Source of the DNA: Lachnospiraceae bacterium
Lineage (GTDB): Bacteria > Bacillota > Clostridia > Lachnospirales > Lachnospiraceae
Assembly (NCBI GenBank): GCA_024684055.1
Contig: JAIKXN010000264.1
Location: 1 to 64,000 of the forward strand
Direction: 5' to 3'
Length of the DNA stretch: 64,000 bases
Positions 38,596 through 48,960 of the stretch are shown piece after piece (the stretch's first letter is position 1; each line of letters begins with the position of its first letter). Under the pieces are notes generated by a model. It saw nothing but the letters and a program-made list of their open reading frames with translations. It was not told the DNA's origin and searched no databases. The position numbers were made by a program, and so were the translations under genes.

Positions 38596-39612
38596 TCAGT
38601 CATCGAAACCGTTGGGATTTTTTTTCTGCCAGTTCCATGCATCCCTGCACATTTCCTCAAGTCCGCGCTCCGCCTTCCAGCCGAGCTCTTTAAATGCCTT
38701 ATCGCATGCCGCGTAACACTCGTCTATATCGCCGGGACGTCTTGCCTGAATGGAGTAAGGAATCTTGATATCATTAACCTTCTCAAATGTTTTAACAACA
38801 TCAAGAACGCTGTATCCGTGGCCTGTTCCGAGATTGTAAATCTCAACGCCTTTTATCGAATCGATCTTTTCGAGGGCTTTAAGATGTCCTATTGCAAGAT
38901 CCACAACGTGAATATAATCTCTGACACCCGTTCCGTCATGAGTCTTGTAATCATTTCCGAATACGCCGAGCTCTGCTCTCTTTCCTACCGCAACCTGTGT
39001 AATGTAAGGCATGAGGTTGTTGGGAATACCGTTTGGATTCTCACCTATTTCGCCCGAAGCGTGCGCACCGATGGGATTGAAATATCTTAAAAGGATCACA
39101 GTCCACTCAGGATCCGCTTTTGCCATATCCGTAAGGATTATTTCAAGCATGCGCTTTGTCATTCCGTAAGGATTGGTTATTTCTCCGACAGGGCATTCTT
39201 CGGTAATGGGAACGAACGCAGGCGCACCGTAAACGGTAGCCGATGAAGAAAAGACGATCTTCTTTACGTTAAACTCGTTCATTACTTTCAAAAGAGTAAG
39301 TGTTCCGTGAATGTTGTTGTCATAGTAAAGCCAGGGCTTTGCAACACTTTCTCCCACTGCTTTGAGACCTGCGAAATGAATGCAGGAATCAATCTTTTCT
39401 TTTTCAAAAATATTCTTTAATGCTTCTTCATCCCTGATATCAGCTTCATAAAACTTAACTTCTTTTCCGGTAAGTTTTGAAACTCTCTCAAGGCTCTTCG
39501 GGCTCGAATTGGAAAGGTTGTCAAGCACGACAACTTCGTATCCTGCATTAAGCAGTTCAAGTACCGTATGACTTCCTATAAATCCGGAACCGCCTGTAAC
39601 AAGTATAGACAT
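38596..39612 (-). CDS. galE: UDP-glucose 4-epimerase
   Basis: [42 protein letters not shown]. Confidence 0.95.
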   Translation of the reverse strand: MSILVTGGSGFIGSHTVLELLNAGYEVVVLDNLSNSSPKSLERVSKLTGKEVKFYEADIRDEEALKNIFEKEKIDSCIHFAGLKAVGESVAKPWLYYDNNIHGTLTLLKVMNEFNVKKIVFSSSATVYGAPAFVPITEECPVGEITNPYGMTKRMLEIILTDMAKADPEWTVILLRYFNPIGAHASGEIGENPNGIPNNLMPYITQVAVGKRAELGVFGNDYKTHDGTGVRDYIHVVDLAIGHLKALEKIDSIKGVEIYNLGTGHGYSVLDVVKTFEKVNDIKIPYSIQARRPGDIDECYAACDKAFKELGWKAERGLEEMCRDAWNWQKKNPNGFDD

Positions 39613-39705
39613 ATTTTTCTCCTTATTTTTCAGTTTATTAAATTCGGTTTTGTGAATAAATAATCCGAATCATGATTTCAGTATAAAGGATTCTCCGTGG
39701 CAGAG

Positions 39706-40632
39706 TCAGCACTGATCCCAGAGATTTTCGGGATATACTCCCGCTTCCTTAAGTGCCTTGATTGAAGCAACAACAAAAGGCTTATCTTCTTTGTATGTTA
39801 CGCCGAACCACTTGTCTTTCGATGAAAGAACTCTGACCGTGGCTTTGTCTGCTTTCAGAAGATTGTCAACTTCGATGGGGATAAAGCATTCAGCCTTAAG
39901 AGGATTGCTCTCTACTTTGTTTGCAAAGAAATCATCAAGTGCTGCGCCGAACTCTTTGATAATGCTCGGATAAAATCCCCACATATTCATTGAAACGGGT
40001 GTATCTGCAGAAATATCAATATATGTTTCGCCGCCGTCTTCCGAGTAAGCCGCATCATTGTCCTTCTTGATGATATTGGTTCTCTCGGCGATCGTTACGA
40101 GATATCCGTCATCGCTTGTAACACATACGCCTCTTGCAACCGAACCGTTTTCAGTAAGCGTGTTGCCGAGTCTGTATCCGACCATTGCATATCTGTATTT
40201 ATCATCATCCGAATGTGATACAAGATAATCGTAGAGAACCTTGAATGCCTCCACACCATAGTAATCATCTGCGTTAATTACGGCAAAGGGCGCATCGATC
40301 ACGTCCCTGCATGAATAAATCGCATGTGCTGTTCCCCAGGGTTTCTGACGGCCTTCGGGAATTGTAAAGCCTTCAGGAACATCATTTAAATCCTGAAATA
40401 CAAACTTTACTTCCATATGCTTTGAAATTCTGTCGCCGATGACTTCTCTGAATGCCTGCTCGTTTTCTTTTTTGATAATGAAAACCGCACGTTCAAAACC
40501 TGCACGCAAAGCATCGTAAAGCGAGAAATCTATAATGATATGGCCCTGTTCATCCACGGGATCGATCTGCTTGAGTCCTCCGTATCTGGAGCCCATTCCT
40601 GCTGCCATTATAACCAAAATAGGTTTGTTCAT
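39706..40632 (-). CDS. Sugar-phosphate nucleotidyltransferase
   Basis: ILVIMAAGMGSRYGGLKQIDPVDEQG; PWGTAHAIY; INADDYYG. Confidence 0.87.
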   Translation of the reverse strand: MNKPILVIMAAGMGSRYGGLKQIDPVDEQGHIIIDFSLYDALRAGFERAVFIIKKENEQAFREVIGDRISKHMEVKFVFQDLNDVPEGFTIPEGRQKPWGTAHAIYSCRDVIDAPFAVINADDYYGVEAFKVLYDYLVSHSDDDKYRYAMVGYRLGNTLTENGSVARGVCVTSDDGYLVTIAERTNIIKKDNDAAYSEDGGETYIDISADTPVSMNMWGFYPSIIKEFGAALDDFFANKVESNPLKAECFIPIEVDNLLKADKATVRVLSSKDKWFGVTYKEDKPFVVASIKALKEAGVYPENLWDQC

Positions 40633-40704
40633 AAAAAATCCTCCTTAATCCACACCGAATATTTATTGCATACCCTGAAATTTTTACCTTTTTACAATAA
40701 CGGT

Positions 40705-42819
40705 CTATACTTCGAAAAGAAGATCGCCGTACGAAGGAATAGGCCAGAAATCCTTGTCGGTTATTCTCTCAAGTTCATCGGAATAGTACCTGACTTCTTC
40801 CATTGCTGCCTTGACTTTGTCGCGGTAAGCAAATGCTTTTTCCTTATTGTTCTTTATGCTTCTTGCTTCTTTTATGTTTTCTTCAAGTTTTTCAATCGAT
40901 TCGCTTAAGCCGTCGCAGTATCCGTTGACCTTTTCAAGAAGCGCTTTTGCAGTTTTGATCTCAACGCCTGCTGCCTTGCCTTTGTTATATGCTCCGGCAA
41001 GTTCATCCATATAACTGATCTCAGCGGGAAGGATCTGTCTCTTGATCATTTCTCTTAAGCAGTTGGCTTCAATGTTGATTGTCTTCGAATATGTTTCATA
41101 AAGAATCTCTTTTCTCGATTCAAGTTCAGCCTTTGTGAAAATATTGAATTTCTCGAAAAGTTTAATACTCTTTTCCGTGGTCAGAGTATCTACGGCATCA
41201 AGCATTGTGGGAAGATTGGGAAGTCCTCTTCTCTTTGCTTCCTCTATCCATTCGGGAGCGTAGTTGTTTCCGTTGAATACTATTCTTTCATGCTTTGTAA
41301 CATACTCTTTGATAATGTCATGAACAGCTTCATCAAAATTGTCTGCTTTTTCGATTCTGTCACACGCCTCGCAGAAGCTTTCCGCAACAATGGTATTAAG
41401 TATTACATTGGGATCTCCAATCGAATCGGCAGAACCGACCATACGGAATTCAAATTTGTTGCCCGTAAAAGCAAAAGGCGATGTACGGTTTCTGTCTGTG
41501 GGATCGATAAGCAGATCCGGAAGCGATGACACGCCTGTTTCAAGATGGTTGTTACCGATACAGTGTGTTGCTTCGCCTGTTTCAACAAGCTGCTTTACAA
41601 CATCGTCAAGCTGTTCTCCGAGGAACATGGAAATGATCGCGGGCGGTGCTTCATCTGCGCCGAGACGGTAATCGTTTCCTACATCGGATGCGGACTGTCT
41701 CAGAAGATCCGCGTGTGTATCAACCGCTTTCATGATACATGCAAGTACAAAGAGGAACTGTATGTTCTCGTTGGGTGTATCGCCCGGATCAAGAAGATTC
41801 ATTCCGTTATCGGTATTAAGCGACCAGTTGTTGTGCTTTCCCGAACCGTTTATTCCTTTGAAAGGTTTCTCGTGTAAGAGGCACGCAAGATTGTGTCTCT
41901 CGGCAACCTTTTTCATTGTTTCCATAACAAGCTGGTTGTGGTCGGTTGCCACATTTGCGGTCTCGTAGATTGGAGCAAGTTCATGCTGTGCGGGTGCAAC
42001 TTCGTTATGCTGTGTCTTGGCCGTAACACCAATCTTCCACAACTCAACGTTAACATCCTTCATGAAAGAACCTATACGTTCTCTGATGCAGCCGTAGTAA
42101 TGATCATCCATTTCCTGACCTTTGGCTGCGGGGCATCCGATCAGTGTTCTGCCCGTGTATATAAGGTCCGTTCTTCTTAAATACATATCCCTGTCAACAA
42201 GGAAGTATTCCTGCTCGGCACCTACGGAAGCAATAACCTTTTTTGCATCCTTGTTTCCGAAAAGTCTGACAACTCTCAATGCCTGTTCATTAATAGCCTG
42301 CATCGAACGAAGAAGCGGAGTTTTCTTATCGAGAGCTTCGCCCTTGTATGAACAGAAAGCCGTGGGAATGCAGAGAATCGTACCTGTTGCATCTTCTTTC
42401 AAAAATGCGGGAGAAGTAATGTCCCATGCGGTATATCCTCTCGCCTCGAATGTAGCTCTGAGTCCGCCCGAAGGAAAACTTGAAGCATCGGATTCGCCTT
42501 TAATGAGTTCCTTTCCGGAAAACTCCATGATCATTCTTCCCTCACTGTCCGGATGAGTGATAAATGAATCATGTTTTTCGGCTGTTGTGCCTGTAAGAGG
42601 CTGGAACCAGTGCGTATAGTGTGTGGCACCTTTTTCGATGGCCCAGTCCTTCATTTCATTTGCAACGATGTCTGCCGTTTTCTTCGAAAGTTCTCCGCCG
42701 AAATCGGCAACCCTTACAACTTCCTCGAAAACATCCTTCGGAAGTCTTTCACGCATCTTCCCGAGAGTAAACGCATTCTCTCCGAAGATCTCCTCAATGT
42801 TGATAATGTCCTTCATCAA
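40705..42819 (-). CDS. glnN: Type III glutamine synthetase
   Basis: 704 aa; [51 protein letters not shown]. Confidence 0.95.
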   Translation of the reverse strand: MMKDIINIEEIFGENAFTLGKMRERLPKDVFEEVVRVADFGGELSKKTADIVANEMKDWAIEKGATHYTHWFQPLTGTTAEKHDSFITHPDSEGRMIMEFSGKELIKGESDASSFPSGGLRATFEARGYTAWDITSPAFLKEDATGTILCIPTAFCSYKGEALDKKTPLLRSMQAINEQALRVVRLFGNKDAKKVIASVGAEQEYFLVDRDMYLRRTDLIYTGRTLIGCPAAKGQEMDDHYYGCIRERIGSFMKDVNVELWKIGVTAKTQHNEVAPAQHELAPIYETANVATDHNQLVMETMKKVAERHNLACLLHEKPFKGINGSGKHNNWSLNTDNGMNLLDPGDTPNENIQFLFVLACIMKAVDTHADLLRQSASDVGNDYRLGADEAPPAIISMFLGEQLDDVVKQLVETGEATHCIGNNHLETGVSSLPDLLIDPTDRNRTSPFAFTGNKFEFRMVGSADSIGDPNVILNTIVAESFCEACDRIEKADNFDEAVHDIIKEYVTKHERIVFNGNNYAPEWIEEAKRRGLPNLPTMLDAVDTLTTEKSIKLFEKFNIFTKAELESRKEILYETYSKTINIEANCLREMIKRQILPAEISYMDELAGAYNKGKAAGVEIKTAKALLEKVNGYCDGLSESIEKLEENIKEARSIKNNKEKAFAYRDKVKAAMEEVRYYSDELERITDKDFWPIPSYGDLLFEV

Positions 42820-42847
42820 AAAATCAATCCTTTCGCGCTTTCGCGTA

Positions 42848-44071
42848 TTAATCGTTTTTCATCCTTAAAATATCTCCCGTTTCGGGTAATACACTTAAAT
42901 AAATTCTAAGCTTCTGCTTCGAATGCGGGCACGATTCCATATCGTTTCCGTCTTCGTCGAGGATTCTCAATACTTTGGTTTCCTCATTGCGTCCGTCTTT
43001 TTTCATTATCTCGATCGTATCGCCGACACAGAACTTGTTTTTCTGTTCGATGTATACGGATTCGCTGTCCATTTTATCGGACAGGCCGAGATAAATGTAT
43101 TCGTTGATGTAAGTGTTGTTGTCGTAAATCTGAGCGTCTTCGTGGGGCTTGTTAAAATAAAATCCCGTCGTAAACTGTCTGTATGTACACTTTGAAATTT
43201 CCGAAAGATACCAGTCCATATTGCTTCTGTATTTTTCTTTGCTTTCAAAGAAATCGTCTATCGCTTTTCTGTATGTTCTTGCCACGCACGCAACATAAAG
43301 CGCGGTCTTCATTCTGCCTTCAATCTTGAAAGAGTTGATACCCGCATCAACCATCTCGGGAATATGCTCTATCATGCAAAGATCCTTCGAGTTGAATATA
43401 TAAGTTCCTCTTTCGTTTTCATATACGGGAAGATATTCTCCGGGGCGCGTTTCCTCGCTTACCGAATACTTCCATCTGCAAGGATGAGTGCACTCGCCGC
43501 GGTTCGCATCCCTTCCTGTAAAATAATTCGACAAAAGACATCTTCCGGAATACGAAATGCACATTGCTCCGTGAATAAAACTCTCGATCTCCATATTCTC
43601 GGGAATGTTCTGTCTTATCTCTTTTATCTCCGCAAGCGAAAGCTCTCTGGCATTGACCACTCTCGTTGCTCCCTGCTCATACCAGAACTTAAATGTTTCG
43701 TAATTGGTATTGTTGGCCTGCGTGGAAATATGTCTTTCTATTTCGGGACAGTATTTCTTCGCAAGCGTAAACATTCCGGGATCCGAAATGATCAGTCCGT
43801 CAGGCTTTATCGAAGCCATCTCGGTAAAATACTCTTTCGCTTCTTCCAAATCGTAATTGTGAGCAAATATATTTGCGGTCACATATACTTTTACATTTTT
43901 TGAATGAGCATATTCAATGCCCTTTATCATCTCATCGTTTGAAAAGTTCTTGGCTTTGGCACGAAGCGAAAACATGTCGCCGCCTATATAAACGGCATCC
44001 GCTCCGTAATTGACAGCCGTCTTTAAAACTTCAAGACTTCCCGCCGGTATGAGTAATTCGGGTTTATTCAT
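42848..44071 (-). CDS. U32 family peptidase-like protein (TrhP-like tRNA U34 hydroxylation candidate)
   Basis: [61 protein letters not shown]. Confidence 0.9.
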   Translation of the reverse strand: MNKPELLIPAGSLEVLKTAVNYGADAVYIGGDMFSLRAKAKNFSNDEMIKGIEYAHSKNVKVYVTANIFAHNYDLEEAKEYFTEMASIKPDGLIISDPGMFTLAKKYCPEIERHISTQANNTNYETFKFWYEQGATRVVNARELSLAEIKEIRQNIPENMEIESFIHGAMCISYSGRCLLSNYFTGRDANRGECTHPCRWKYSVSEETRPGEYLPVYENERGTYIFNSKDLCMIEHIPEMVDAGINSFKIEGRMKTALYVACVARTYRKAIDDFFESKEKYRSNMDWYLSEISKCTYRQFTTGFYFNKPHEDAQIYDNNTYINEYIYLGLSDKMDSESVYIEQKNKFCVGDTIEIMKKDGRNEETKVLRILDEDGNDMESCPHSKQKLRIYLSVLPETGDILRMKND

Positions 44072-44186
44072 ATTACTTCACCTAAATATATATCTTCACA
44101 AGGATTAATTGATCTGTTTATTCTGCTCGGATTTTTTTCGAAAACCCGAATTCAAAAAGTTTCTTTACCTTAAGCAATACTTAAGC

Positions 44187-44846
44187 TTACTTTACTTTAA
44201 CACTCAACGTCATTCCGTCTCCGCTTGAGAGGATCACGTTTTCAAGCGACTCCTCATCGCGAAGTCTTATGAGAAATTCTCTCATTCTCGAATGAATCGT
44301 TCTGTCTCTTCTTTCAAGAGCAAATCTGGATTCGAGGATATCTCCTTCCTTGAATATATTGTCCGTCACAAGAAGCGCATCCTTCTTCATAAGTCTTATG
44401 ATATCGTCAATGTAGGATTCGTACTGCCCTTTTGGACCATCAAGGAAGATAAAATCAAACCGGGTATCAAGACTTTTAAGTATCTCTCCGGCATCTCCCT
44501 CCAGAAGTTTAATTCTGTCCGATTTATCGTACATATCGAAATTCTTTTTCGCTGCCTCGATCCTGGGCGGGTAGTTTTCTATTGTTGTGATCTTTGCAGA
44601 ATCAGGCACATACTCCGCCATAAGAAGAGATGAAAACCCGACCGCTGTACCGATTTCGAGAATGTTTTCGGGTTTCTTCATACGCAACAAGAAACGAAGT
44701 AACTCCTGCGTACCCTTTCTGATAATCGGTACATCCTGTTCCTTCGCTTCTTTCTCCAGCATAAGCAGATACTCCGGAAAATCCTTTGAGTATGCTCTTA
44801 TGAATATTTCCGTTCTCTCTTCATCAATAGTCTGCATATTATTCAT
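44187..44846 (-). CDS. trmR: O-methyltransferase, TrmR-like (tRNA 5-hydroxyuridine methyltransferase candidate)
   Basis: ILEIGTAVGFSSLLMAEY SAM motif; FIFLDGPKGQYESY; next to U32 gene; first ~50 codons of the ORF-track call overlap mltG-like gene, so start placed at MNNMQ. Confidence 0.82.
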   Translation of the reverse strand: MNNMQTIDEERTEIFIRAYSKDFPEYLLMLEKEAKEQDVPIIRKGTQELLRFLLRMKKPENILEIGTAVGFSSLLMAEYVPDSAKITTIENYPPRIEAAKKNFDMYDKSDRIKLLEGDAGEILKSLDTRFDFIFLDGPKGQYESYIDDIIRLMKKDALLVTDNIFKEGDILESRFALERRDRTIHSRMREFLIRLRDEESLENVILSSGDGMTLSVKVK

Positions 44847-45357
44847 TATCTGTCTTCGGGGTTTCGCTCTTTTCGCCTTCGCCTTCTTTGTTTTCGCTCT
44901 TTTCCTTTGCGGTGTCGTCAGCTTCGTCCCAGAGGTTGGCTTCGTTCTTGGTCGGAACATATCCTTCATCGCCTTCTTCACCTTCTGCATCAGCATCAGG
45001 ATCGGCTGACATTATTGCCATCATCTCATACGGTGTCATCGCTGTACTCAGATCGTAAACACCCGGTCTTAATTTTTCGTCGTATTCGGAAAATTTTACC
45101 TGGAACATGAACAGGAGCCCACTGTCAACCAACCCCTTTTCAGCAAGTATGTCTCCTACTTCCTTATCCGTTTTTCCTTCAACGATTGCAACGGTTTTCA
45201 CTATGCCGGGTTCGGGGTCCTTCGCTTCATCGGCAAAGATCTTATAACCGAAACTGTAACAGCCCGATATGCAGCTGTATCCCGCATAAATAAGTGCGAA
45301 AATGATTGCAACCCTGAAGATGATAAAAATAATTTCCTGTAGAATCTTTCTGGTCAT
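44839..45357 (-). CDS. MltG/YceG-like protein lacking the catalytic domain
   Basis: N-terminal TM plus AIVEGKTDKEVGDILAEKGLVDSGLLF...LRPGVYDLSTAMTPYEMMAIMS (LysM-like MltG subdomain), then acidic tail; synteny. Confidence 0.75.
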   Translation of the reverse strand: MTRKILQEIIFIIFRVAIIFALIYAGYSCISGCYSFGYKIFADEAKDPEPGIVKTVAIVEGKTDKEVGDILAEKGLVDSGLLFMFQVKFSEYDEKLRPGVYDLSTAMTPYEMMAIMSADPDADAEGEEGDEGYVPTKNEANLWDEADDTAKEKSENKEGEGEKSETPKTDNE

Positions 45358-45366
45358 TTCTATCCT

Positions 45367-45693
45367 CTATTCAAATTCAATGGATTGCGTAATCGTATAA
45401 TATATTTCTCTTACCATTTTGCAAAGCGCAGCCTCGGCTTCAAGATATTCTTTCGCAGCCTTGTTTTCGAAAATAAACTCATTGTCTCTTTCGAATCCGT
45501 CCGCTTTGTCAAACAGCTCATCACCTGAAGTATTCTTTTCGAATTCAAATCTTCTCTGCTTGTACTCGGAAACTTTCTGCCACATTTCCTCGTCCTTTTT
45601 AAGATTTGCCAGTTTCTCTCTGTACTGTTTGTAGATTGTGGTCTTCTTTAATTCTTTAATATAGTTTTCCGTAAGAATTTCAAAACCGTCCAT
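45367..45693 (-). CDS. YlbF/YmcA family protein
   Basis: 108 aa helical protein; EYLEAEAALCKMVREIYYTI; position next to RNase J. Confidence 0.75.
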   Translation of the reverse strand: MDGFEILTENYIKELKKTTIYKQYREKLANLKKDEEMWQKVSEYKQRRFEFEKNTSGDELFDKADGFERDNEFIFENKAAKEYLEAEAALCKMVREIYYTITQSIEFE

Positions 45694-45695
45694 TC

Positions 45696-47357
45696 TTATA
45701 CCTCTGTAATTATGGGAAGAATCATGGGTTTACGTTTAGTGTTTTTCCAGAAATACTCACTCAGATAATCGCGGATGATATTCTTGCAGCGATGAATGTC
45801 CGAAATATCTTTTTTATTCTTCGCCTCAAGATAATCTCTTAACTGTGCCTGAGCGTTTCCGAGAAGTTCCTCGGATTCTTTTTCGTAAACAAATCCTCTT
45901 GTAACGATTTCGGGGCCTGCATAAATCTCGCCCGAATACGAATCAAGTGTGAGCACTACAACCACAATTCCGTCTTCCGCAAGTTTCTGTCTGTCGCGAA
46001 GCACAACGTTTCCGACATCTCCGACTCCGAGACCGTCAACATATACTGCGCCCGCATCAACGTTTCCGATTATCTCCGCTTCTTCCGAATCAAGCTGAAG
46101 AACATTACCGGATGAAAGAATAAATACCCTTTCGGAATCCATTCCGAGTTCCTGAGCAAGTTTTGCATGTGCCTTTAAGTGCTTGTATTCACCGTGAACG
46201 GGAATTGCATACTTGGGATTCGTAAGCGAATAAATAAGCTTGATCTCCTCGCGACATGCATGTCCCGATACATGTGTATCCTGGAAAAGAACATCGGCTC
46301 CGAGGCGAAGAAGATCGTTCATGACTTTTGTAACCGCCTTCTCGTTTCCGGGGATCGGATGAGATGAAAATATTACCACATCTTTGGGTGAAATCTTAAC
46401 CTTCTTATGTGTTCCCATCGCCATACGGCTTAATGCCGCCATGCTTTCTCCCTGGCTTCCGGTCGTTATAAGAACCGTCTGCTCTTCGGGATAATCTTTT
46501 ATATTTTCGATATCGATAAGCGTATCTTCGGGAATCGTAATTCTTTCCATCTTCCTTGCCACATCGATGATGTTCACCATACTTCTTCCTTCGACAACAA
46601 CTTTTCTGTTAAAGCGTGCTGCCGAATTCAGTATCTGCTGTACACGGTCAACGTTTGATGCAAATGTCGCAACCAGAATTCTTGAATCCTTGTGCTCGGA
46701 GAAAATAACATCGAAAATTCTTCCGACTGTTTTTTCCGAAGGAGTAAATCCCTCTCTCTCCGCATTGGTCGAATCACACATAAGTGCAAGTACGCCCTTG
46801 TGTCCGAGTTCGGCAAATCTTTCAAGATCGATTCTGTCACCGTAAACAGGTGTGTAATCCACTTTGAAATCTCCGGTATGGATGATTATCCCCGCCGGTG
46901 TATGGATTGCAAGAGCTGCAGCATCAACGATACTGTGATTTGTTTTTATAAATTCAACTTTGAACGGTCCGGTCTTTACGACTTCTCCGAAATGAACCGT
47001 ATGTCTTTCGACAACATCAAGAAGCTCATGTTCTCTTAATTTGTTTTCAATAAGTCCCTGTGTAAGCGTGGTTGCAAACACGGGAACATTTAACTTTTTG
47101 AGTATATAGGGAAGAGCCCCTATATGATCTTCATGACCGTGTGTGATCATGAATCCGAGCACCTTGTCTTTGTGCTCTTCAAGATATGTTACATCGGGAA
47201 TCACAAGATCGATTCCGAACATATCGTCCTCGGGAAATCCGAGACCGCAATCGATGACTATTATCTGCTCTTTGTACTCGATCGCAGTTATATTCATTCC
47301 GATCCGCTCAAGTCCCCCGAGAGGAATTATGCGGACGCCGTTTTCTTTTTTTTTCAA
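45696..47357 (-). CDS. rnj: Ribonuclease J
   Basis: ITHGHEDHIGALPY; HTGDFKVDYTPVYG; HVSGHACREE; HGEYKHLKAHAKLAQELG. Confidence 0.94.
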   Translation of the reverse strand: MKKKENGVRIIPLGGLERIGMNITAIEYKEQIIVIDCGLGFPEDDMFGIDLVIPDVTYLEEHKDKVLGFMITHGHEDHIGALPYILKKLNVPVFATTLTQGLIENKLREHELLDVVERHTVHFGEVVKTGPFKVEFIKTNHSIVDAAALAIHTPAGIIIHTGDFKVDYTPVYGDRIDLERFAELGHKGVLALMCDSTNAEREGFTPSEKTVGRIFDVIFSEHKDSRILVATFASNVDRVQQILNSAARFNRKVVVEGRSMVNIIDVARKMERITIPEDTLIDIENIKDYPEEQTVLITTGSQGESMAALSRMAMGTHKKVKISPKDVVIFSSHPIPGNEKAVTKVMNDLLRLGADVLFQDTHVSGHACREEIKLIYSLTNPKYAIPVHGEYKHLKAHAKLAQELGMDSERVFILSSGNVLQLDSEEAEIIGNVDAGAVYVDGLGVGDVGNVVLRDRQKLAEDGIVVVVLTLDSYSGEIYAGPEIVTRGFVYEKESEELLGNAQAQLRDYLEAKNKKDISDIHRCKNIIRDYLSEYFWKNTKRKPMILPIITEV

Positions 47358-47377
47358 AACAAACTCCTTAAACTTTC

Positions 47378-47641
47378 TTAATTCTCTTTCTCAAATGCAA
47401 CATCATCCAGAAGACTCGAAAAAATATCCGCTATTGCATTAAGTTCCGTATCTTCGGAAACGATCTCATATACCGCTTCTTCCGAATCCGCCGGCGATAC
47501 ATCCTTGAGTATGAGCGCTTCGCTGTCGCCCTCTTCCCTGTCCGTAACAAGAAGATAATTAATTCCCGAAACCGTGGTCTGTTCAAGTATGAAAAATTCA
47601 ATCGGATCTTCACTATCCTGGCTGAATAATATTTTTTCCAT
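47378..47641 (-). CDS. DUF1292 (YrzB-like) protein
   Basis: FFILEQTTVSGINYLLVTD...EAVYEIVSEDTELNAIADIF; synteny. Confidence 0.8.
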   Translation of the reverse strand: MEKILFSQDSEDPIEFFILEQTTVSGINYLLVTDREEGDSEALILKDVSPADSEEAVYEIVSEDTELNAIADIFSSLLDDVAFEKEN

Positions 47642-47728
47642 GTAAACCCCCGTGTGTTTTATTCTTTAACCGGGATCTCCCGGTTTATATTTCTTTCAAT
47701 TTTTTTATCGAATTCCGGTTTTGATTTT

Positions 47729-48166
47729 TCAGCTTTGTTCTTTAACCGAATCCAGGTAACTCTGGAGAATTATCGCCGCAGCTATTTTATCAACGTATTT
47801 CTTTCTGTCGTATCCTTTGACGTTCACGTCGCTCATTATCTCGTGTGCTTCAACCGTCGTTAATCTCTCGTCCTGAAAGATCACTTCAAGCCCCGTTCTT
47901 CTTTCGAGCATCTCTTTGAATTCCTGAGTCTTTCTTACTCTCTCTCCGGAGGACGCATCCATGTTGAGCGGAAGACCGAGAACGATTTTCGATACTTCGT
48001 ATTCTTCGATAATGGCCTCAATGCGTGCCAGTGTTTTTCTTAATTTATCTTCTCTTTCCCTCTCGATGATCTCGAGCGGGGAAGCAATAAGACCGGTGGG
48101 ATCGCCCATGGCAACGCCGACTGTTTTCGATCCGAAATCCAGTCCCATAATTCTTTTACTGCTCAT
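47729..48166 (-). CDS. yqgF: Holliday-junction resolvase-like/pre-16S rRNA nuclease
   Basis: [51 protein letters not shown]; start trimmed to MSSKRIMG. Confidence 0.92.
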   Translation of the reverse strand: MSSKRIMGLDFGSKTVGVAMGDPTGLIASPLEIIEREREDKLRKTLARIEAIIEEYEVSKIVLGLPLNMDASSGERVRKTQEFKEMLERRTGLEVIFQDERLTTVEAHEIMSDVNVKGYDRKKYVDKIAAAIILQSYLDSVKEQS

Positions 48167-48437
48167 CGGTTTCCTCATCCCACGCATTCGAGAAAATGTA
48201 TTCCAAAAGCATTTCCTCAACAAGCTCGTCTCTCTCAACTTTCATGATAAGACTTCTTGCGCCTTTGTAACTTGTGATATATGTGGGATCTCCGGACATA
48301 ATGTAGCCGACGATCTGATTGACAGGATTATATCCTTTTTCCTTAAGTGCCGTGTAGACTTCTTTGATTATATTATTTACGGAATCTCTTTCATCCCATC
48401 CTACGTTAAAATATTGAGTTTCTGTGGATACCGCCAT
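48156..48437 (-). CDS. ireB: IreB family regulatory phosphoprotein
   Basis: [48 protein letters not shown]. Confidence 0.92.
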   Translation of the reverse strand: MAVSTETQYFNVGWDERDSVNNIIKEVYTALKEKGYNPVNQIVGYIMSGDPTYITSYKGARSLIMKVERDELVEEMLLEYIFSNAWDEETDEQ

Positions 48438-48507
48438 TTCGTCTCCTCCCGATATCAGTCTTTTACGTGTAAAAGCAGAATAAATACAAATAATATTCTG
48501 ACATTTT

Positions 48508-48517
48508 AGTATAACAT
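48508..48517 (-). promoter_or_regulatory. Extended -10 promoter element (ATGTTATACT) upstream of ireB-yqgF operon
   Basis: TGn-TATACT on minus strand. Confidence 0.45.
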
Positions 48518-48523
48518 ATTACC

Positions 48524-48958
48524 TTACTTTTTTGAAGTATTCTGCAAATTATTTGGTCCGAAGCTTTTAGGCAGCAAATCCTTTAAAAGATATTCCTCGT
48601 ACTCATCTTCACTCTTTACGACAAATATCTTAAAATTTTCCTCGTCACAGAATTCTCTCATTACCTGTCTGCATATTCCGCAGGGATATGCATAACCGTC
48701 GCTTTCCATGTCTTTCGGACCGCCGCTTATCGCTATGGCCGTAAACTTCTTTTCCCCTTCGGAAACAGCTTTGAAAAAAGCTGTTCTTTCCGCACAAACC
48801 GTTGCCGAATAAGAAGCGTTTTCAATATTGCTTCCGACTACGATCCTTCCGCTTTCGCAAAGAAGCGCCGCACCCACGGAATATCCGGAATAAGGACAGT
48901 ATGAGTAATTCCTTGCTTCCATCGATACCAGTCTTATTTTCTTAAAAACATCATCCAT
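48524..48958 (-). CDS. cdd: Cytidine deaminase
   Basis: CPYSGYSVGAALLCESG; CAERTAFFKAVSEG; YPCGICRQVMREF. Confidence 0.94.
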   Translation of the reverse strand: MDDVFKKIRLVSMEARNYSYCPYSGYSVGAALLCESGRIVVGSNIENASYSATVCAERTAFFKAVSEGEKKFTAIAISGGPKDMESDGYAYPCGICRQVMREFCDEENFKIFVVKSEDEYEEYLLKDLLPKSFGPNNLQNTSKK

Positions 48959-48960
48959 TT

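Noticed and set aside
44847-44996. N-terminal Lys/Arg-rich extension of the TrmR-like ORF (MLMQKVKKAMKDMFRPRTKP...)
   Set aside because: Out-of-frame overlap with the MltG-like gene; genuine start most likely at MNNMQ (44846)
47668-47685. AACCGGGATCTCCCGGTT palindrome between yqgF and DUF1292 as an operator
   Set aside because: Short intercistronic hairpin within an operon; no independent promoter found, likely RNA processing or neutral
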